In this document: positions 8,895 through 17,651 of the stretch, in pieces
Numbering within the stretch: the first letter of the stretch is position 1
Layout of the letters: each line of letters begins with the position of its first letter
From: Chitinophaga pinensis
Lineage (GTDB): Bacteria > Bacteroidota > Bacteroidia > NS11-12g > UBA9320
Assembly (NCBI GenBank): GCA_945897885.1
Contig: CAMDGU010000009.1
Span: 1 to 64,000 of the forward strand
DNA: 64,000 nucleotides
Direction: 5' to 3'
The notes under the pieces: model-generated
What the model was told of the DNA's origin: nothing
The model's input: only the letters and a program-made list of their open reading frames with translations
Databases searched by the model: none
Made by a program: the position numbers and the translations under genes

Positions 8895-11312
8895 TTATTT
8901 GCTGTTTTCGTTTAAATTTAACTTATGTGAAACCCATTCTGTTAATCCGTAGGTAAGTAATATGATGGTAATGGAACTGCACGGCATTAATATAGCCGCA
9001 ATTACCGGCGATAATATTCCTTGCATTGCATAATACAAGCCCACCAGATTATAAATTACCGAAATGGAAAAGGTTAAAAGGATTATTTTTTTTCCGGCTT
9101 TGGCTAATTGTATAAATGTATCAAGTTTTGATAGGCGGGTCCCATCAATAACACCATCTGATGAGGGTGTAAAATTATTTCCGGTATCGGCCACAGCTAT
9201 TCCTACATCACTTTGCTTTAGGGCTCCGGCATCATTAAGTCCGTCGCCAATCATCATTACTTTCAAATTATGATGGTCTTGCAAATTTTTAATATAGTCC
9301 AGCTTTTGTTGAGGACTTTGATTAAAATATACATCGCTGTCTTTTCCAAGCAGATGTTCAATATTTTTAAGCTCAGTATCATTATCACCTGAAATAAGCG
9401 AAATGCTGTAAAGTTTTTTAAGCGAATCGATTAATTTGGTAACGCCGTAGCGGTATTTATTGGTGATAATAAACTCACCCAAAACAATACCGTCAATAAA
9501 AATAACAACTTTGGTTCCGGGTATATCCTTAAAGTATTCAGCACCTACAAATTTTGGTGAACCAATTTTTACATGTCTTTCATTTATCCATCCCTCTATA
9601 CCCTGTCCTTCCGTTTCTTTAAAATCACTTACTTCAAATAAATGGGTTTCGTTTAAAAATTCGGTAACCACCTTACTTGCAGGATGCGAGGATTGTTTTA
9701 GTAAGGAAGCTACCATTGTCTTTAAATTTTTCTCCAATACTATTCCTGCATACCTCACGTTTGAGCCGTGGGTTTGAGTAATGGTTCCGGTTTTATCTAA
9801 AACAATGTGGTTAATGTTTGAAAGTTTTTCAATGACTTGAGGCGATCTGAGGTAAAATTTATTAAGCCCCAAAACCCTTAAAATATTGCCATAGGTGTAG
9901 TTGTTGGATAGAAGGAGTGCACACGGACATGCCACAATTAAAACCGTTGTAAAGGCATTCCACATCAAGGTAGTTTCACCTTTTAGCAACCAAAACAAAC
10001 CCGACAAAAATCCAAGTGCTAAAACCCCGTAAGTAAAATATTTTCCGATGGTATCGTAAGTATTTTCTTTAATGGTTTCTTCTTTATTAAAGATTGGATT
10101 ATTCCATAAATTGGTGAGATAACTTTGAGAGACTTCTTTTACCACCATTAATTCGAGCAATCCGTCAAGTTGTTTTCCTCCGGCATATATCATTTCGCCG
10201 ATGTTTACATTTATTGGCAAACTTTCACCACTCACAAAACTGTAATCTATACTGGCATTTCCTTTTGATAAAATGGCATCTACAGGAATAATTTCATTGG
10301 AATGAACTTGAATAATATCTTTTTCTTTAACCTTCGAAATTTCTGTTGGGGTAATGATTCCGTCTTTAACAACATTAAGCGCTATTGGAAAAAATGATTT
10401 ATAGTCCCGGTCAAATGAAATGGTTTGGTAAGTTCGTGATTGCAGCCACCTGCCAATAAGCATAAAAAATACAATACCGGCCATGCTATCCAAATAGCCG
10501 TTTCCGGCTCCATTAGTTATTTCATAAATGCTTCGGATAAAGGTGATGGCAAGAGCTAAAGCAACCGGGAAATCAATATTTAAATATTTGTTTTTTAATC
10601 CGTACCACGCTGAAACAAAAAATTCAGTAGCTGAATAAAACAAAACAGGAAGCGAAAGTAGAACGCTTAAAATTTTGAAGAATAAATCAATTTTTGGGTC
10701 AATTACATCGGCGCTAACCACATAGTCGGCTAAGCTCATCATCATTATATTTCCAAAACAAAAACCGGCCACCCCAATTTTATACCATCTGGTTTTGTCG
10801 GTTTTTGAAGGCGATTTTGATGAAATTTCATTTAAACTTAAATACGGTTCATAGCCAATATTATCAAGGGATTCAACTACATTTTTTAAGCTGGTTTTTG
10901 AGTTATCAAATACAATAAAGACTTCTTTTTTTGTAAAATTAACTCGTGATGAAACGATACCATCATTTACTTTATGAATGTTTTCCAGTAACCATAAACA
11001 ACTGCTGCAATGGATTTGCGGAATATAAAATGTAACGTGACTTTGGTGTTGGTTTGAAAAATGAATAAGTTTTCTTTGAATTTCTAAATCATCCAAAAAA
11101 GCGTATTTATCCTTTCGTTTGGTTCTGTTTTGAATTAATCCCGGTTTTTGGTTAAGGTCGTAATACGTGCATAAATCATGCTCGTTCAGTATTTCAAAAA
11201 CCATTTTACAACCACTGCAACAAAATGCTTTATCCTCTAATCGAATTGAATTGTCAGGAACATCGTTTCCACAATGAAAGCACGATTGCAATATGGCTTT
11301 AGAGTTAGACAA
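8895..11312 (-). CDS. ccoI: Copper-type P1B ATPase CcoI/FixI
   Basis: This 805-residue heavy-metal translocating P-type ATPase is expected to export copper for cbb3 assembly. The N-terminus carries a treble-clef-like cysteine module (C11/C14 and C31/C32/C35), then a heavy-metal-associated domain with CSSC at 102-105. The actuator loop has SGES (361-364), the membrane metal site is CPC (462-464), the phosphorylation site is DKTGT (506-510), and the hinge motif is GDGLND. The start is TTG at 11312; no ATG or GTG is available upstream before an in-frame stop. It begins 5 bases after the preceding 52-aa ORF, so initiation may depend on coupling. Confidence 0.93.
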   Translation of the reverse strand: MSNSKAILQSCFHCGNDVPDNSIRLEDKAFCCSGCKMVFEILNEHDLCTYYDLNQKPGLIQNRTKRKDKYAFLDDLEIQRKLIHFSNQHQSHVTFYIPQIHCSSCLWLLENIHKVNDGIVSSRVNFTKKEVFIVFDNSKTSLKNVVESLDNIGYEPYLSLNEISSKSPSKTDKTRWYKIGVAGFCFGNIMMMSLADYVVSADVIDPKIDLFFKILSVLLSLPVLFYSATEFFVSAWYGLKNKYLNIDFPVALALAITFIRSIYEITNGAGNGYLDSMAGIVFFMLIGRWLQSRTYQTISFDRDYKSFFPIALNVVKDGIITPTEISKVKEKDIIQVHSNEIIPVDAILSKGNASIDYSFVSGESLPINVNIGEMIYAGGKQLDGLLELMVVKEVSQSYLTNLWNNPIFNKEETIKENTYDTIGKYFTYGVLALGFLSGLFWLLKGETTLMWNAFTTVLIVACPCALLLSNNYTYGNILRVLGLNKFYLRSPQVIEKLSNINHIVLDKTGTITQTHGSNVRYAGIVLEKNLKTMVASLLKQSSHPASKVVTEFLNETHLFEVSDFKETEGQGIEGWINERHVKIGSPKFVGAEYFKDIPGTKVVIFIDGIVLGEFIITNKYRYGVTKLIDSLKKLYSISLISGDNDTELKNIEHLLGKDSDVYFNQSPQQKLDYIKNLQDHHNLKVMMIGDGLNDAGALKQSDVGIAVADTGNNFTPSSDGVIDGTRLSKLDTFIQLAKAGKKIILLTFSISVIYNLVGLYYAMQGILSPVIAAILMPCSSITIILLTYGLTEWVSHKLNLNENSK

Positions 11313-11317
11313 GTTAA

Positions 11318-11476
11318 TTAGATAGTTGTAATCGCCTTAAGAATTTCTGAATCCAAAGCACTTTTTATTTTAGTGCAAGAAGCACCGCCTTGGCAATCGC
11401 CGCAGCAACTTTCCGATTTGCTATTAGGACCATGTGTTGGCTCGTGTTCATGCTCTTTAATCTTTTTTGCTTCCAT
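11318..11476 (-). CDS. 52-aa Cys/His-rich small protein upstream of ccoI
   Basis: This short ORF runs from an ATG at 11476 to TAA at 11318. I do not recognise it. It has histidines at 9, 11 and 15, then a cysteine cluster C24, C25, C28 and C34 (CCGDCQGGASC), then a predicted helix. That makes a plausible small metal-binding or metallochaperone-like peptide. It is the first gene after the Rrf2 regulator and ends 5 bases before the TTG start of the copper ATPase, so it probably belongs to the cbb3 operon. Metal binding and any role in copper delivery are inferred from composition and position only. Confidence 0.65.
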   Translation of the reverse strand: MEAKKIKEHEHEPTHGPNSKSESCCGDCQGGASCTKIKSALDSEILKAITTI

Positions 11477-11537
11477 TTTGTAGTTGTAATATATTATTTT
11501 AATACCTTAATATCTTTTTATTCGTTTTTAAAAAAAA

Positions 11538-11972
11538 TTATAAATTCTTTAAGAAAAATGAACCTGAATCTAACTTTTCATTAAACTTACCAATGGTATT
11601 GGTATCCATCATTTTTATCAAGTTCCTTTTTATCTCTTTATATTCAAAATGCACAGGGCAGGGATTTACTTCAGAGCAGGCCTTTAATCCTAGCACACAA
11701 TCCAAATATAATTTATCGCCGTCAATAGCCTTTACAATATCGGTAATAGAGGTTTGTAAATTTTTTTCCGTCATATAAAATCCGCCATTTGGTCCTTTTA
11801 TAGACTGAACCAATCGTTTGCGGCCCAGTTCTTGCATAATTTTAGCAATAAAATGTTCCGGCGCATCGGTGCCCTTTGCTATTTCCTTGAGACTTACTCG
11901 TGCTTCATCCTTTGATTTTTGAGCTACAAAAATCATGGCTTTGATGGCATATTCGCAGGATTTTGAAAACAT
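11538..11972 (-). CDS. Rrf2-family Fe-S regulator at the head of the cbb3 locus
   Basis: This is a 144-residue Rrf2/IscR-like winged-helix transcription factor. I chose the ATG at 11972 (MFSKSCEYAIKAMIF) because the family begins there; the longer frame only adds 12 AT-rich codons. The HTH is followed by the wing GPNGGF. The three cluster-ligand cysteines are C92, C99 and C105 with a histidine at 108, almost the positions of the [2Fe-2S] ligands in E. coli IscR. It is upstream of and co-oriented with the cbb3 cluster, 61 bases before the small Cys/His protein. It could sense Fe-S status, oxygen or NO; which one cannot be told. Confidence 0.88.
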   Translation of the reverse strand: MFSKSCEYAIKAMIFVAQKSKDEARVSLKEIAKGTDAPEHFIAKIMQELGRKRLVQSIKGPNGGFYMTEKNLQTSITDIVKAIDGDKLYLDCVLGLKACSEVNPCPVHFEYKEIKRNLIKMMDTNTIGKFNEKLDSGSFFLKNL

Positions 11973-11990
11973 ATTTTTAATACTAAGCGG

Positions 11991-11998
11991 CAAAAATA
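11991..11998 (-). promoter_or_regulatory. -7 promoter element of the rrf2 gene
   Basis: The minus strand reads TATTTTTG, matching TAnnTTTG, 19 bases upstream of the chosen ATG. This supports the shorter start of the Rrf2 gene because the longer frame would overlap the promoter. No clear -33 TTTG is seen. Confidence 0.45.
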
Positions 11999-12089
11999 AT
12001 AAAAACAATAAAATTAAAAGAGTTTTTTATCTTTTTATAAAAATTATTTTTTTAACATTTCATTATTTGGATAAATGGGGTTCGTTTAA

Positions 12090-12827
12090 TCAGCCTGAAT
12101 GAGGCAGTATAACCTTAACTAAACTTACAATTCCGGTGATGAGAATCAGGACTAATACCAATGATTTAAATTGTGTTTCAGAAACCCGGGTTAGGATTTT
12201 TTTGCCGATTAAAGTTCCAATAATACTTACTACTAATAGTATAGGAATTAAATAAAGATCGTCTTTATGAACAAATCCATTAAAAAAATAAACTACGCTT
12301 CGGCTTATATCAATTCCCATATCAATAATTGCTGAGGTAGCTATGAAAGCTTCAGTTTTTAAACTGAAAGCTGCTAATACTATACCTCTTATAGCGCCAC
12401 CGGTTCCTAATAATCCGGCTATTATTCCTGAAAGTATGCCACCTCCAATAGAATTTTTTAAGGTGGGTTTTAAAGCAAGTTTATTGAAAATTAAAAGACT
12501 AAGACTTACAGTTATAAGAAAAATAGATAGAAAAATTTCAAGGAATTTGGTTTCAATAAATTTACTGATGAAAGACCCTACTATAACAAATACCACAGCG
12601 GGAATACCAATGGTTAAAACCAGTTTAAGGTTGAACCCTTTTCGAAAAAGAAAAATTTTGGTAAGGTTACTTGAAACGTGAAATAAGGCTGTAATGCCTA
12701 ACACCGAATGAAAATCGAGAAAATAACTGGCAATTGGAACAAAAAATAAGGAGGAACCAAATCCACCAACGGTTCCAAGTATTTCCGCCAGCAAAGCCAG
12801 TAATATAAATAGCAGTAAGTTCTCCAA
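12090..12827 (-). CDS. TauE/SafE-family membrane permease
   Basis: This 245-residue polytopic protein has about eight hydrophobic segments and the glycine-rich first-helix pattern (AEILGTVGGFGSSLFFVP) and mid-protein repeat (GIIAGLLGTGGAIRG) typical of TauE/SafE (DUF81) transporters. Members move sulfite, sulfoacetate or other organic anions; the substrate here is unknown. The start codon is TTG at 12827, preceded by GGAG-like purines on the minus strand. It lies 6 bases after the T9SS beta-helix gene and may be co-transcribed with it. It is only distantly related to the SafE-type protein of the cbb3 locus. Confidence 0.85.
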   Translation of the reverse strand: MENLLLFILLALLAEILGTVGGFGSSLFFVPIASYFLDFHSVLGITALFHVSSNLTKIFLFRKGFNLKLVLTIGIPAVVFVIVGSFISKFIETKFLEIFLSIFLITVSLSLLIFNKLALKPTLKNSIGGGILSGIIAGLLGTGGAIRGIVLAAFSLKTEAFIATSAIIDMGIDISRSVVYFFNGFVHKDDLYLIPILLVVSIIGTLIGKKILTRVSETQFKSLVLVLILITGIVSLVKVILPHSG

Positions 12828-12833
12828 AATTTT

Positions 12834-14423
12834 TTAAAGCTTTATTATTTTATTTCTGAACAACTGATTCCCTTTTTTTATGGTAATAAAATAAATTCCT
12901 TGTGGTTTATTAACCAAGTCAATTCCATCATAAGATGAAGTTAGTTCTTGTTTTAAAGTTAAAATTCCTGAAAAATCATAAACTTCTACCGAGCATGGAA
13001 TTACGTTTTTTTGAACAAAAAAGGATGAAATAACAGGATTAGGAAAAATTACAGCCTCCGGTTCTAGCGTTATAGGTTCAATCCCAACATTACCCTTAGG
13101 TTTTGAAATGGTATCCAATTGCAATTTCCAGCCTTTGTTGGTGCAACAGCCTGAATAGGCTCCCCGGTAGGTCCAGTCATAACTATCCTGATTAAAATCT
13201 TTGTTGAAATTTGTAGCATTAGTAAACAAGGTATTGGGTGTAGATGTCCCTTTTAGTTGTCCGCTTTTTGGGTATAAATCCAACGTGTTAATCGCTGAAG
13301 TCGCAGATAAAAAGTAGTTACCTGTATTGGCAAATGGCCCGGTAATATTGTCCAGAGTATCTGTAAAATTGGTGATGGCAGCTGTTGCAAATACAGCGTT
13401 GCCATAGCAGTATTGCTTATAACTTGTATTGGGATTGTATAATCGAACAGCGCCGGACGAATTGGCAACCCAAACCGTATTGTGAAAAACCTTTACATCT
13501 TGAGGGCTAACGCCATTATGCGGTGTAATATATATTGCCCTATAGCCTGAAGGATCAAAATGATTAACAAAAATATTTTGGTAAAGCATAATATTTCCGG
13601 TACCCTGAAACAAAGCCTCTACCGGGTTATTGTAAAAAAAGTTTCCATATATTTCATAATAATCCTGCGATCCAAATCCGCTGGTGGCAAATCCGCCAAC
13701 CAATAAGTTGGGTCTGGCATTACCTCCTGTTGACGAGGTTTCGTCTTTTGTAAAAACATTGTGTCGGATAATTGTTTTACCATTCACCGAGGTTTCAGGC
13801 AATAACTCCCGCTGCCCATTTAGTTGATGTTTTATTTCCATACTGTAACCAATGGTGTTGGCCACATAATTATATTCTATAATGCCGTTTACAAAAGGTT
13901 TGGTCCCGTCAGAATTTCCTAAATACAAACCGGTTCCTGCCCCAACAATTTTATTTTTTCGTATTACCCAATTCCATACCGGGCATTTGGTACTTATTCC
14001 TACATTTTGTTGCGAAGCACCGTAATTAATAATGGTTAAATACTCCAATGTAATATGATGAGTCCAGTTATCCGTGGTTCCTTCGGCTTTTACGGCATCA
14101 ATTACCTGATTTAGTCCATCCAGTTTTAGGTTTTTTATTACAAGGTAGGAGCATTTAGTAAGGCTAACCGTATTGCAGCATGACTGCCCTTGAAAAACAG
14201 TGTTATTTCCACTTCCCATTATTACAATGGGTTTGGCCGCAGCTCCATTGATAGTGTTTAGGCTTAAATTATTAGTATAATTGCCTGCGGCAAGTAGCAG
14301 AGTATCTCCGGCAGTTAGTGTGCTAAGAAATCCTTTGTAGTTGGTAGCATCTGCGTTTATCCATTTAGCTTCACTTGCTTTGGCAATAAGAAAGGTTAAT
14401 AAAAGTAAAAATTTAAGCTTCAT
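12834..14423 (-). CDS. Secreted parallel beta-helix protein with T9SS sorting domain
   Basis: This 529-residue protein has an N-terminal signal peptide (about residues 1-19). A long right-handed beta-helix region follows, with repeated short turns such as YLVIKNLKLDG and GIIEYNYVANTIGYSMEIKH, resembling chondroitinase-B/polysaccharide-lyase 6 folds. The last 70 residues are a type A T9SS sorting domain: FPNPV, then VEVYDFSG, then GIYFITIKKGNQLFRNKIIKL-like strands. The protein is predicted to be secreted and surface-attached. Enzyme activity is uncertain: lyase-like proteins often keep this fold without catalytic residues, and I cannot identify a catalytic Lys/Arg pair. Confidence 0.82.
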   Translation of the reverse strand: MKLKFLLLLTFLIAKASEAKWINADATNYKGFLSTLTAGDTLLLAAGNYTNNLSLNTINGAAAKPIVIMGSGNNTVFQGQSCCNTVSLTKCSYLVIKNLKLDGLNQVIDAVKAEGTTDNWTHHITLEYLTIINYGASQQNVGISTKCPVWNWVIRKNKIVGAGTGLYLGNSDGTKPFVNGIIEYNYVANTIGYSMEIKHQLNGQRELLPETSVNGKTIIRHNVFTKDETSSTGGNARPNLLVGGFATSGFGSQDYYEIYGNFFYNNPVEALFQGTGNIMLYQNIFVNHFDPSGYRAIYITPHNGVSPQDVKVFHNTVWVANSSGAVRLYNPNTSYKQYCYGNAVFATAAITNFTDTLDNITGPFANTGNYFLSATSAINTLDLYPKSGQLKGTSTPNTLFTNATNFNKDFNQDSYDWTYRGAYSGCCTNKGWKLQLDTISKPKGNVGIEPITLEPEAVIFPNPVISSFFVQKNVIPCSVEVYDFSGILTLKQELTSSYDGIDLVNKPQGIYFITIKKGNQLFRNKIIKL

Positions 14424-14438
14424 ATTTTTTACATTAGA

Positions 14439-15071
14439 TTATTTCCGCATGTCCATTATTATTGGTTTTAGGCCGCTAAAAAAGAACTCTACGGCTATCA
14501 CCATCACAATCAAACCCATAAGTCGCATCATCACATTGTTTCCTGTTTGGCCTAATATTTTTATAATTCGGGATGAACTATAGAGCACCAAATACGTAAC
14601 ATAAAGCACTACAATAATAGTAACGAAAAGTATGATTTTTTTAGAAATGGTAGAAGCATCTTCCATTAAAACAATAGAATTGGTTATGGCTCCGGGGCCG
14701 CAAATCATGGGAATGGCCAACGGTGTTATAGATATATCAGCCACATAACTTTTTACTTCAGAGTCTTTTATCTTTACCTGCCCAAGTCTGGCTTGAAGCA
14801 TATCCATACCCATCATAAAAAATATAATGCCTCCAACGATTCGCAGACTATTAACCGAAATGCCGAAAAAATTAAAAAGCAACTGCCCCGAAATGGCAAA
14901 CGCCATAATAACAATAGCTGAAATTATGGATGCTTTTTTGGCAATATGGGTTCTGTGCTGGTCTGTTAAATCTGCCGTCATGGTCATAAATACGGGCATA
15001 GTTCCCAATGGATTTATGAGGGTAAAAAAGGAGGTGAAACATAAAAGACCAAATGCTATGGTTTCGTTCAT
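14439..15071 (-). CDS. MarC-family integral membrane protein
   Basis: This 210-residue protein has six predicted transmembrane helices. It shows MarC-family features: the early LINPLGTMPVF motif, the mid-protein PLAIPMICGPGAITN motif (an NP/GP-containing re-entrant-like pair), and GNNVMMRLMGLIVMVIAVEFF near the end. The function of MarC proteins is unresolved despite the old link to multiple antibiotic resistance. It lies between two T9SS beta-helix genes in the same orientation, 15 bases upstream of the first; whether they form an operon cannot be decided. Confidence 0.88.
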   Translation of the reverse strand: MNETIAFGLLCFTSFFTLINPLGTMPVFMTMTADLTDQHRTHIAKKASIISAIVIMAFAISGQLLFNFFGISVNSLRIVGGIIFFMMGMDMLQARLGQVKIKDSEVKSYVADISITPLAIPMICGPGAITNSIVLMEDASTISKKIILFVTIIVVLYVTYLVLYSSSRIIKILGQTGNNVMMRLMGLIVMVIAVEFFFSGLKPIIMDMRK

Positions 15072-15121
15072 GGATTAATTGATTTATAAAATCTTTTGTT
15101 TTGAAATAAAAGAAGGCAAAT

Positions 15122-16525
15122 TTAGTTTTTTAAGAACTTTCCTGTCCACACGGAATCATCTTGTTTAATAACAATCGTATAAATTCCGATATCTAATTTA
15201 GAAATATCCAACGCATTGGCAGAATCAAAAGACGCTATTAATTGCCCCTGTATTGAATAAACCTCGACAGAAGTATTCAATTTATTTGGTAGGTTTAAGG
15301 TTATAAATTGGCGGGAAGGGTTGGGATAAATTTCTGGTTTTTTTAAGTAATTGGAGGTAATAAAACTTGTACTGCAATATTCATAAGCCCCAATATCTAT
15401 AAGGCCTGAAGCACAGCGATTGGTAACATTATTTGGGTGTGAATATTCCTTTACAGGACTTAACGAAAATCCATTGCCTGAGCCTGGATTTTTACCCATA
15501 TTGATAAGCGAGGTACTACTTTTAGTAATATGAAAATCGTAGGTTGATGGGTTGGAAAATGCAAAGGAGGCAATACTTGTATTAACACGGTTGTTGGAGG
15601 TATCAATAATTGTTGGAAAATTTCCGGTAACAAAACTTCCGCTGCCGGCCAATATATTATTGTACCCTTTAAATAAAGCCGTGCCCGTTTGAAACGCAAA
15701 AAAACTACCGGTTGTTTTATTATTTATCAGGGTATTGTTAATAGCATAAACTTCATGTTTACTGGTATTGGTTAATCCTTCCAAGCCATAGCCAATAATA
15801 TTTGAATTTTGGGATAACGGACCTTGTTCAATCACGTTACCAATAATATAACAGGTTCCCCCATTTGGCAAATCAAGACTTCGGCTGGCATCACCGGCAG
15901 CCTCATCGCTAAATCTATTGTAAAGAATAAAATTAACATTGGCTCTACTTTTCAGTTCATGGCCCACCTTGGCATGGTGTGAATAATTGTACCGAAAGGT
16001 TAAAGTATCAATATGGTTAATGTAAAGATTGTGACTTTGACCATCGCCATAGCCATTATTCGCAAACTCGCTGTATTCAATGGTGATATTACTTGGATTT
16101 ACTGTTCCGGCTAATATTCCATTTTGGTTATCATGAAAAAAGCAATGGCTTACCATTATATTTTTTCCTTCCTGCCTTATACCTGCTCCGTTTAAATCCA
16201 CTGAAGTGCATTCTGAAAACTCGATGTATTCAATTTTGCAATCGTTTCCACCTATCACCCAAATGGCTTTTCCACCTGATGCCGTTCCTCCCGATTTTAA
16301 ATGTGCCAATCCGCCAATGCCTTTTAATACCAAATTATTAGCCGTCCATTTGGCTACATCATTCGCATAAACTGCGGCATCTATTTCCACTGTATCGCCA
16401 TTGCTTACCAATGCAGCAACCGCACTAGGTTTGGTATAACTTCGTGAGGCTCCTATTTTCCATATTTTGGCAATACCTGATTGAGATATAATAAAGGCAA
16501 GGAATAAAAAGGTTAATTTTTTCAT
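15122..16525 (-). CDS. Secreted beta-helix protein with T9SS sorting domain
   Basis: The start is the ATG at 16525 (MKKLTFLFLAF), which gives a clean signal peptide; the longer frame adds an implausible 15 residues. The 467-residue protein has a right-handed parallel beta-helix core (repeats such as CKIEYIEFSEC, IMVSHCFFHDNQNGI, ITIEYSEFANNG, TFRYNYSHH). It ends with a T9SS type A domain (IYPNPSRQFITLNLP, VEVYSIQGQLIASF, GIYTIVI). It is predicted to be exported to the cell surface or medium. A polysaccharide-binding or lyase role is possible from the fold but unproven. It is a paralogue-like companion of the gene at 12834. Confidence 0.82.
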   Translation of the reverse strand: MKKLTFLFLAFIISQSGIAKIWKIGASRSYTKPSAVAALVSNGDTVEIDAAVYANDVAKWTANNLVLKGIGGLAHLKSGGTASGGKAIWVIGGNDCKIEYIEFSECTSVDLNGAGIRQEGKNIMVSHCFFHDNQNGILAGTVNPSNITIEYSEFANNGYGDGQSHNLYINHIDTLTFRYNYSHHAKVGHELKSRANVNFILYNRFSDEAAGDASRSLDLPNGGTCYIIGNVIEQGPLSQNSNIIGYGLEGLTNTSKHEVYAINNTLINNKTTGSFFAFQTGTALFKGYNNILAGSGSFVTGNFPTIIDTSNNRVNTSIASFAFSNPSTYDFHITKSSTSLINMGKNPGSGNGFSLSPVKEYSHPNNVTNRCASGLIDIGAYEYCSTSFITSNYLKKPEIYPNPSRQFITLNLPNKLNTSVEVYSIQGQLIASFDSANALDISKLDIGIYTIVIKQDDSVWTGKFLKN

Positions 16526-16604
16526 ATTCGATTTTTTAAAACAGCAACTTATAATGCAAGTGTAAGGCAAACTTATTATTTGTAACCCTTTTTCTTAGGG
16601 GGTT

Positions 16605-17564
16605 CTATTTTCTTTTGTTCCAGTCTTTTTGTTCCTGTTTGGTTAAAAAAGTCCAAGCAACAATTCGGCTAATTTTATTTCCCTGACCCATTTCAATAGT
16701 TTTAACCTCGGTGGCTTTTACTTTTCTAAGTTCAAAATAAACATGCTTTAAGTTAGATTCTTTGGAGATTAAAGTAGAAAACCACAAACACTGATGGGTA
16801 AATTTTTCGCTTTCCTGAATCATATTACTTACAAATTGCGATTCGCCGCCATCACACCACAATTCGGTAGTTTGCCCACCAAAATTTAGAACAGGTGTAC
16901 TTACTTTTTTTTGCTTTAAATTTTTCAATTTACGCAGTGTCCCTGATTTGGCTTCGGCCAAAGAAGCATGAAAAGGTGGATTGCAAAGTGTTAAGTCAAA
17001 GTATTCGTTGATATTAATAATACCATTAAAAATTTCCTTCGTATTTTTTTGAAGTCTGATGTCAATTACTTCGCTCAATCCCTCATTTTTATTAATAATT
17101 GAATTAGCTGAATCGGCAGCTATGGAATCAATTTCGGAACCTACAAACGACCAACCGTATTCTTTGGTGCCTATAATTGGATAAATGCAATTAGCTCCCA
17201 CTCCAATATCCAGCACTTTAATTGTAGGTCCTTTAGGAATTTTACCACCATTTAATTTGCCCAATACATCGGCAATGTGGTGAATATAATCCGCTCTTCC
17301 GGGTATGGGCGGACATAAATAGCCATCCGGTATATCCCAATATTGGATGCCATAAAAATGAATGAGTAGTGCTTTGTTTAATGCTTTTACCGCTTGTGGG
17401 TTAAAAAAATCAATGGATTCATCCCCATATTTATTTAAGGCCACAAAAGGTTTTAGGTCTGCACAACTGCTAATTAATTGCTTAAAATCATAGCGTTCCC
17501 TGTGTTTATTTCTAGGGTGAAGTTTATCCTTTTCTTTGGGATGTTCTTTTTTGGCAGGAAGCAT
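16605..17564 (-). CDS. rlmF: 23S rRNA (adenine-1618-N6)-methyltransferase RlmF
   Basis: This 319-residue SAM-dependent methyltransferase modifies A1618 of 23S rRNA. It begins with the basic N-terminus typical of RlmF ([12 protein letters not shown]). The glycine-rich SAM-binding loop is GVGANCIYP (121-129), with GSEID (142-146) behind it, and the catalytic amino-methyltransferase motif is NPPF at 195-198. The length fits the family. It has its own promoter with -33 and -7 elements upstream and no obvious operon partner. Confidence 0.93.
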   Translation of the reverse strand: MLPAKKEHPKEKDKLHPRNKHRERYDFKQLISSCADLKPFVALNKYGDESIDFFNPQAVKALNKALLIHFYGIQYWDIPDGYLCPPIPGRADYIHHIADVLGKLNGGKIPKGPTIKVLDIGVGANCIYPIIGTKEYGWSFVGSEIDSIAADSANSIINKNEGLSEVIDIRLQKNTKEIFNGIININEYFDLTLCNPPFHASLAEAKSGTLRKLKNLKQKKVSTPVLNFGGQTTELWCDGGESQFVSNMIQESEKFTHQCLWFSTLISKESNLKHVYFELRKVKATEVKTIEMGQGNKISRIVAWTFLTKQEQKDWNKRK

Positions 17565-17598
17565 ATTGATTGGTAAAAAAACAGTGATACGAAGACAG

Positions 17599-17629
17599 CA
17601 AAGTTACTTTGAAGTAGAGGTATTCCAAT
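17599..17629 (-). promoter_or_regulatory. Promoter of rlmF
   Basis: On the minus strand a perfect -7 element TAACTTTG (17606-17599) is preceded, after a 19-base spacer, by ATTG (17629-17626), close to the -33 consensus TTTG. The ATG lies 35 bases downstream of the -7 element. Confidence 0.6.
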
Positions 17630-17651
17630 CTTGTCCACTAATTAATTGAAC

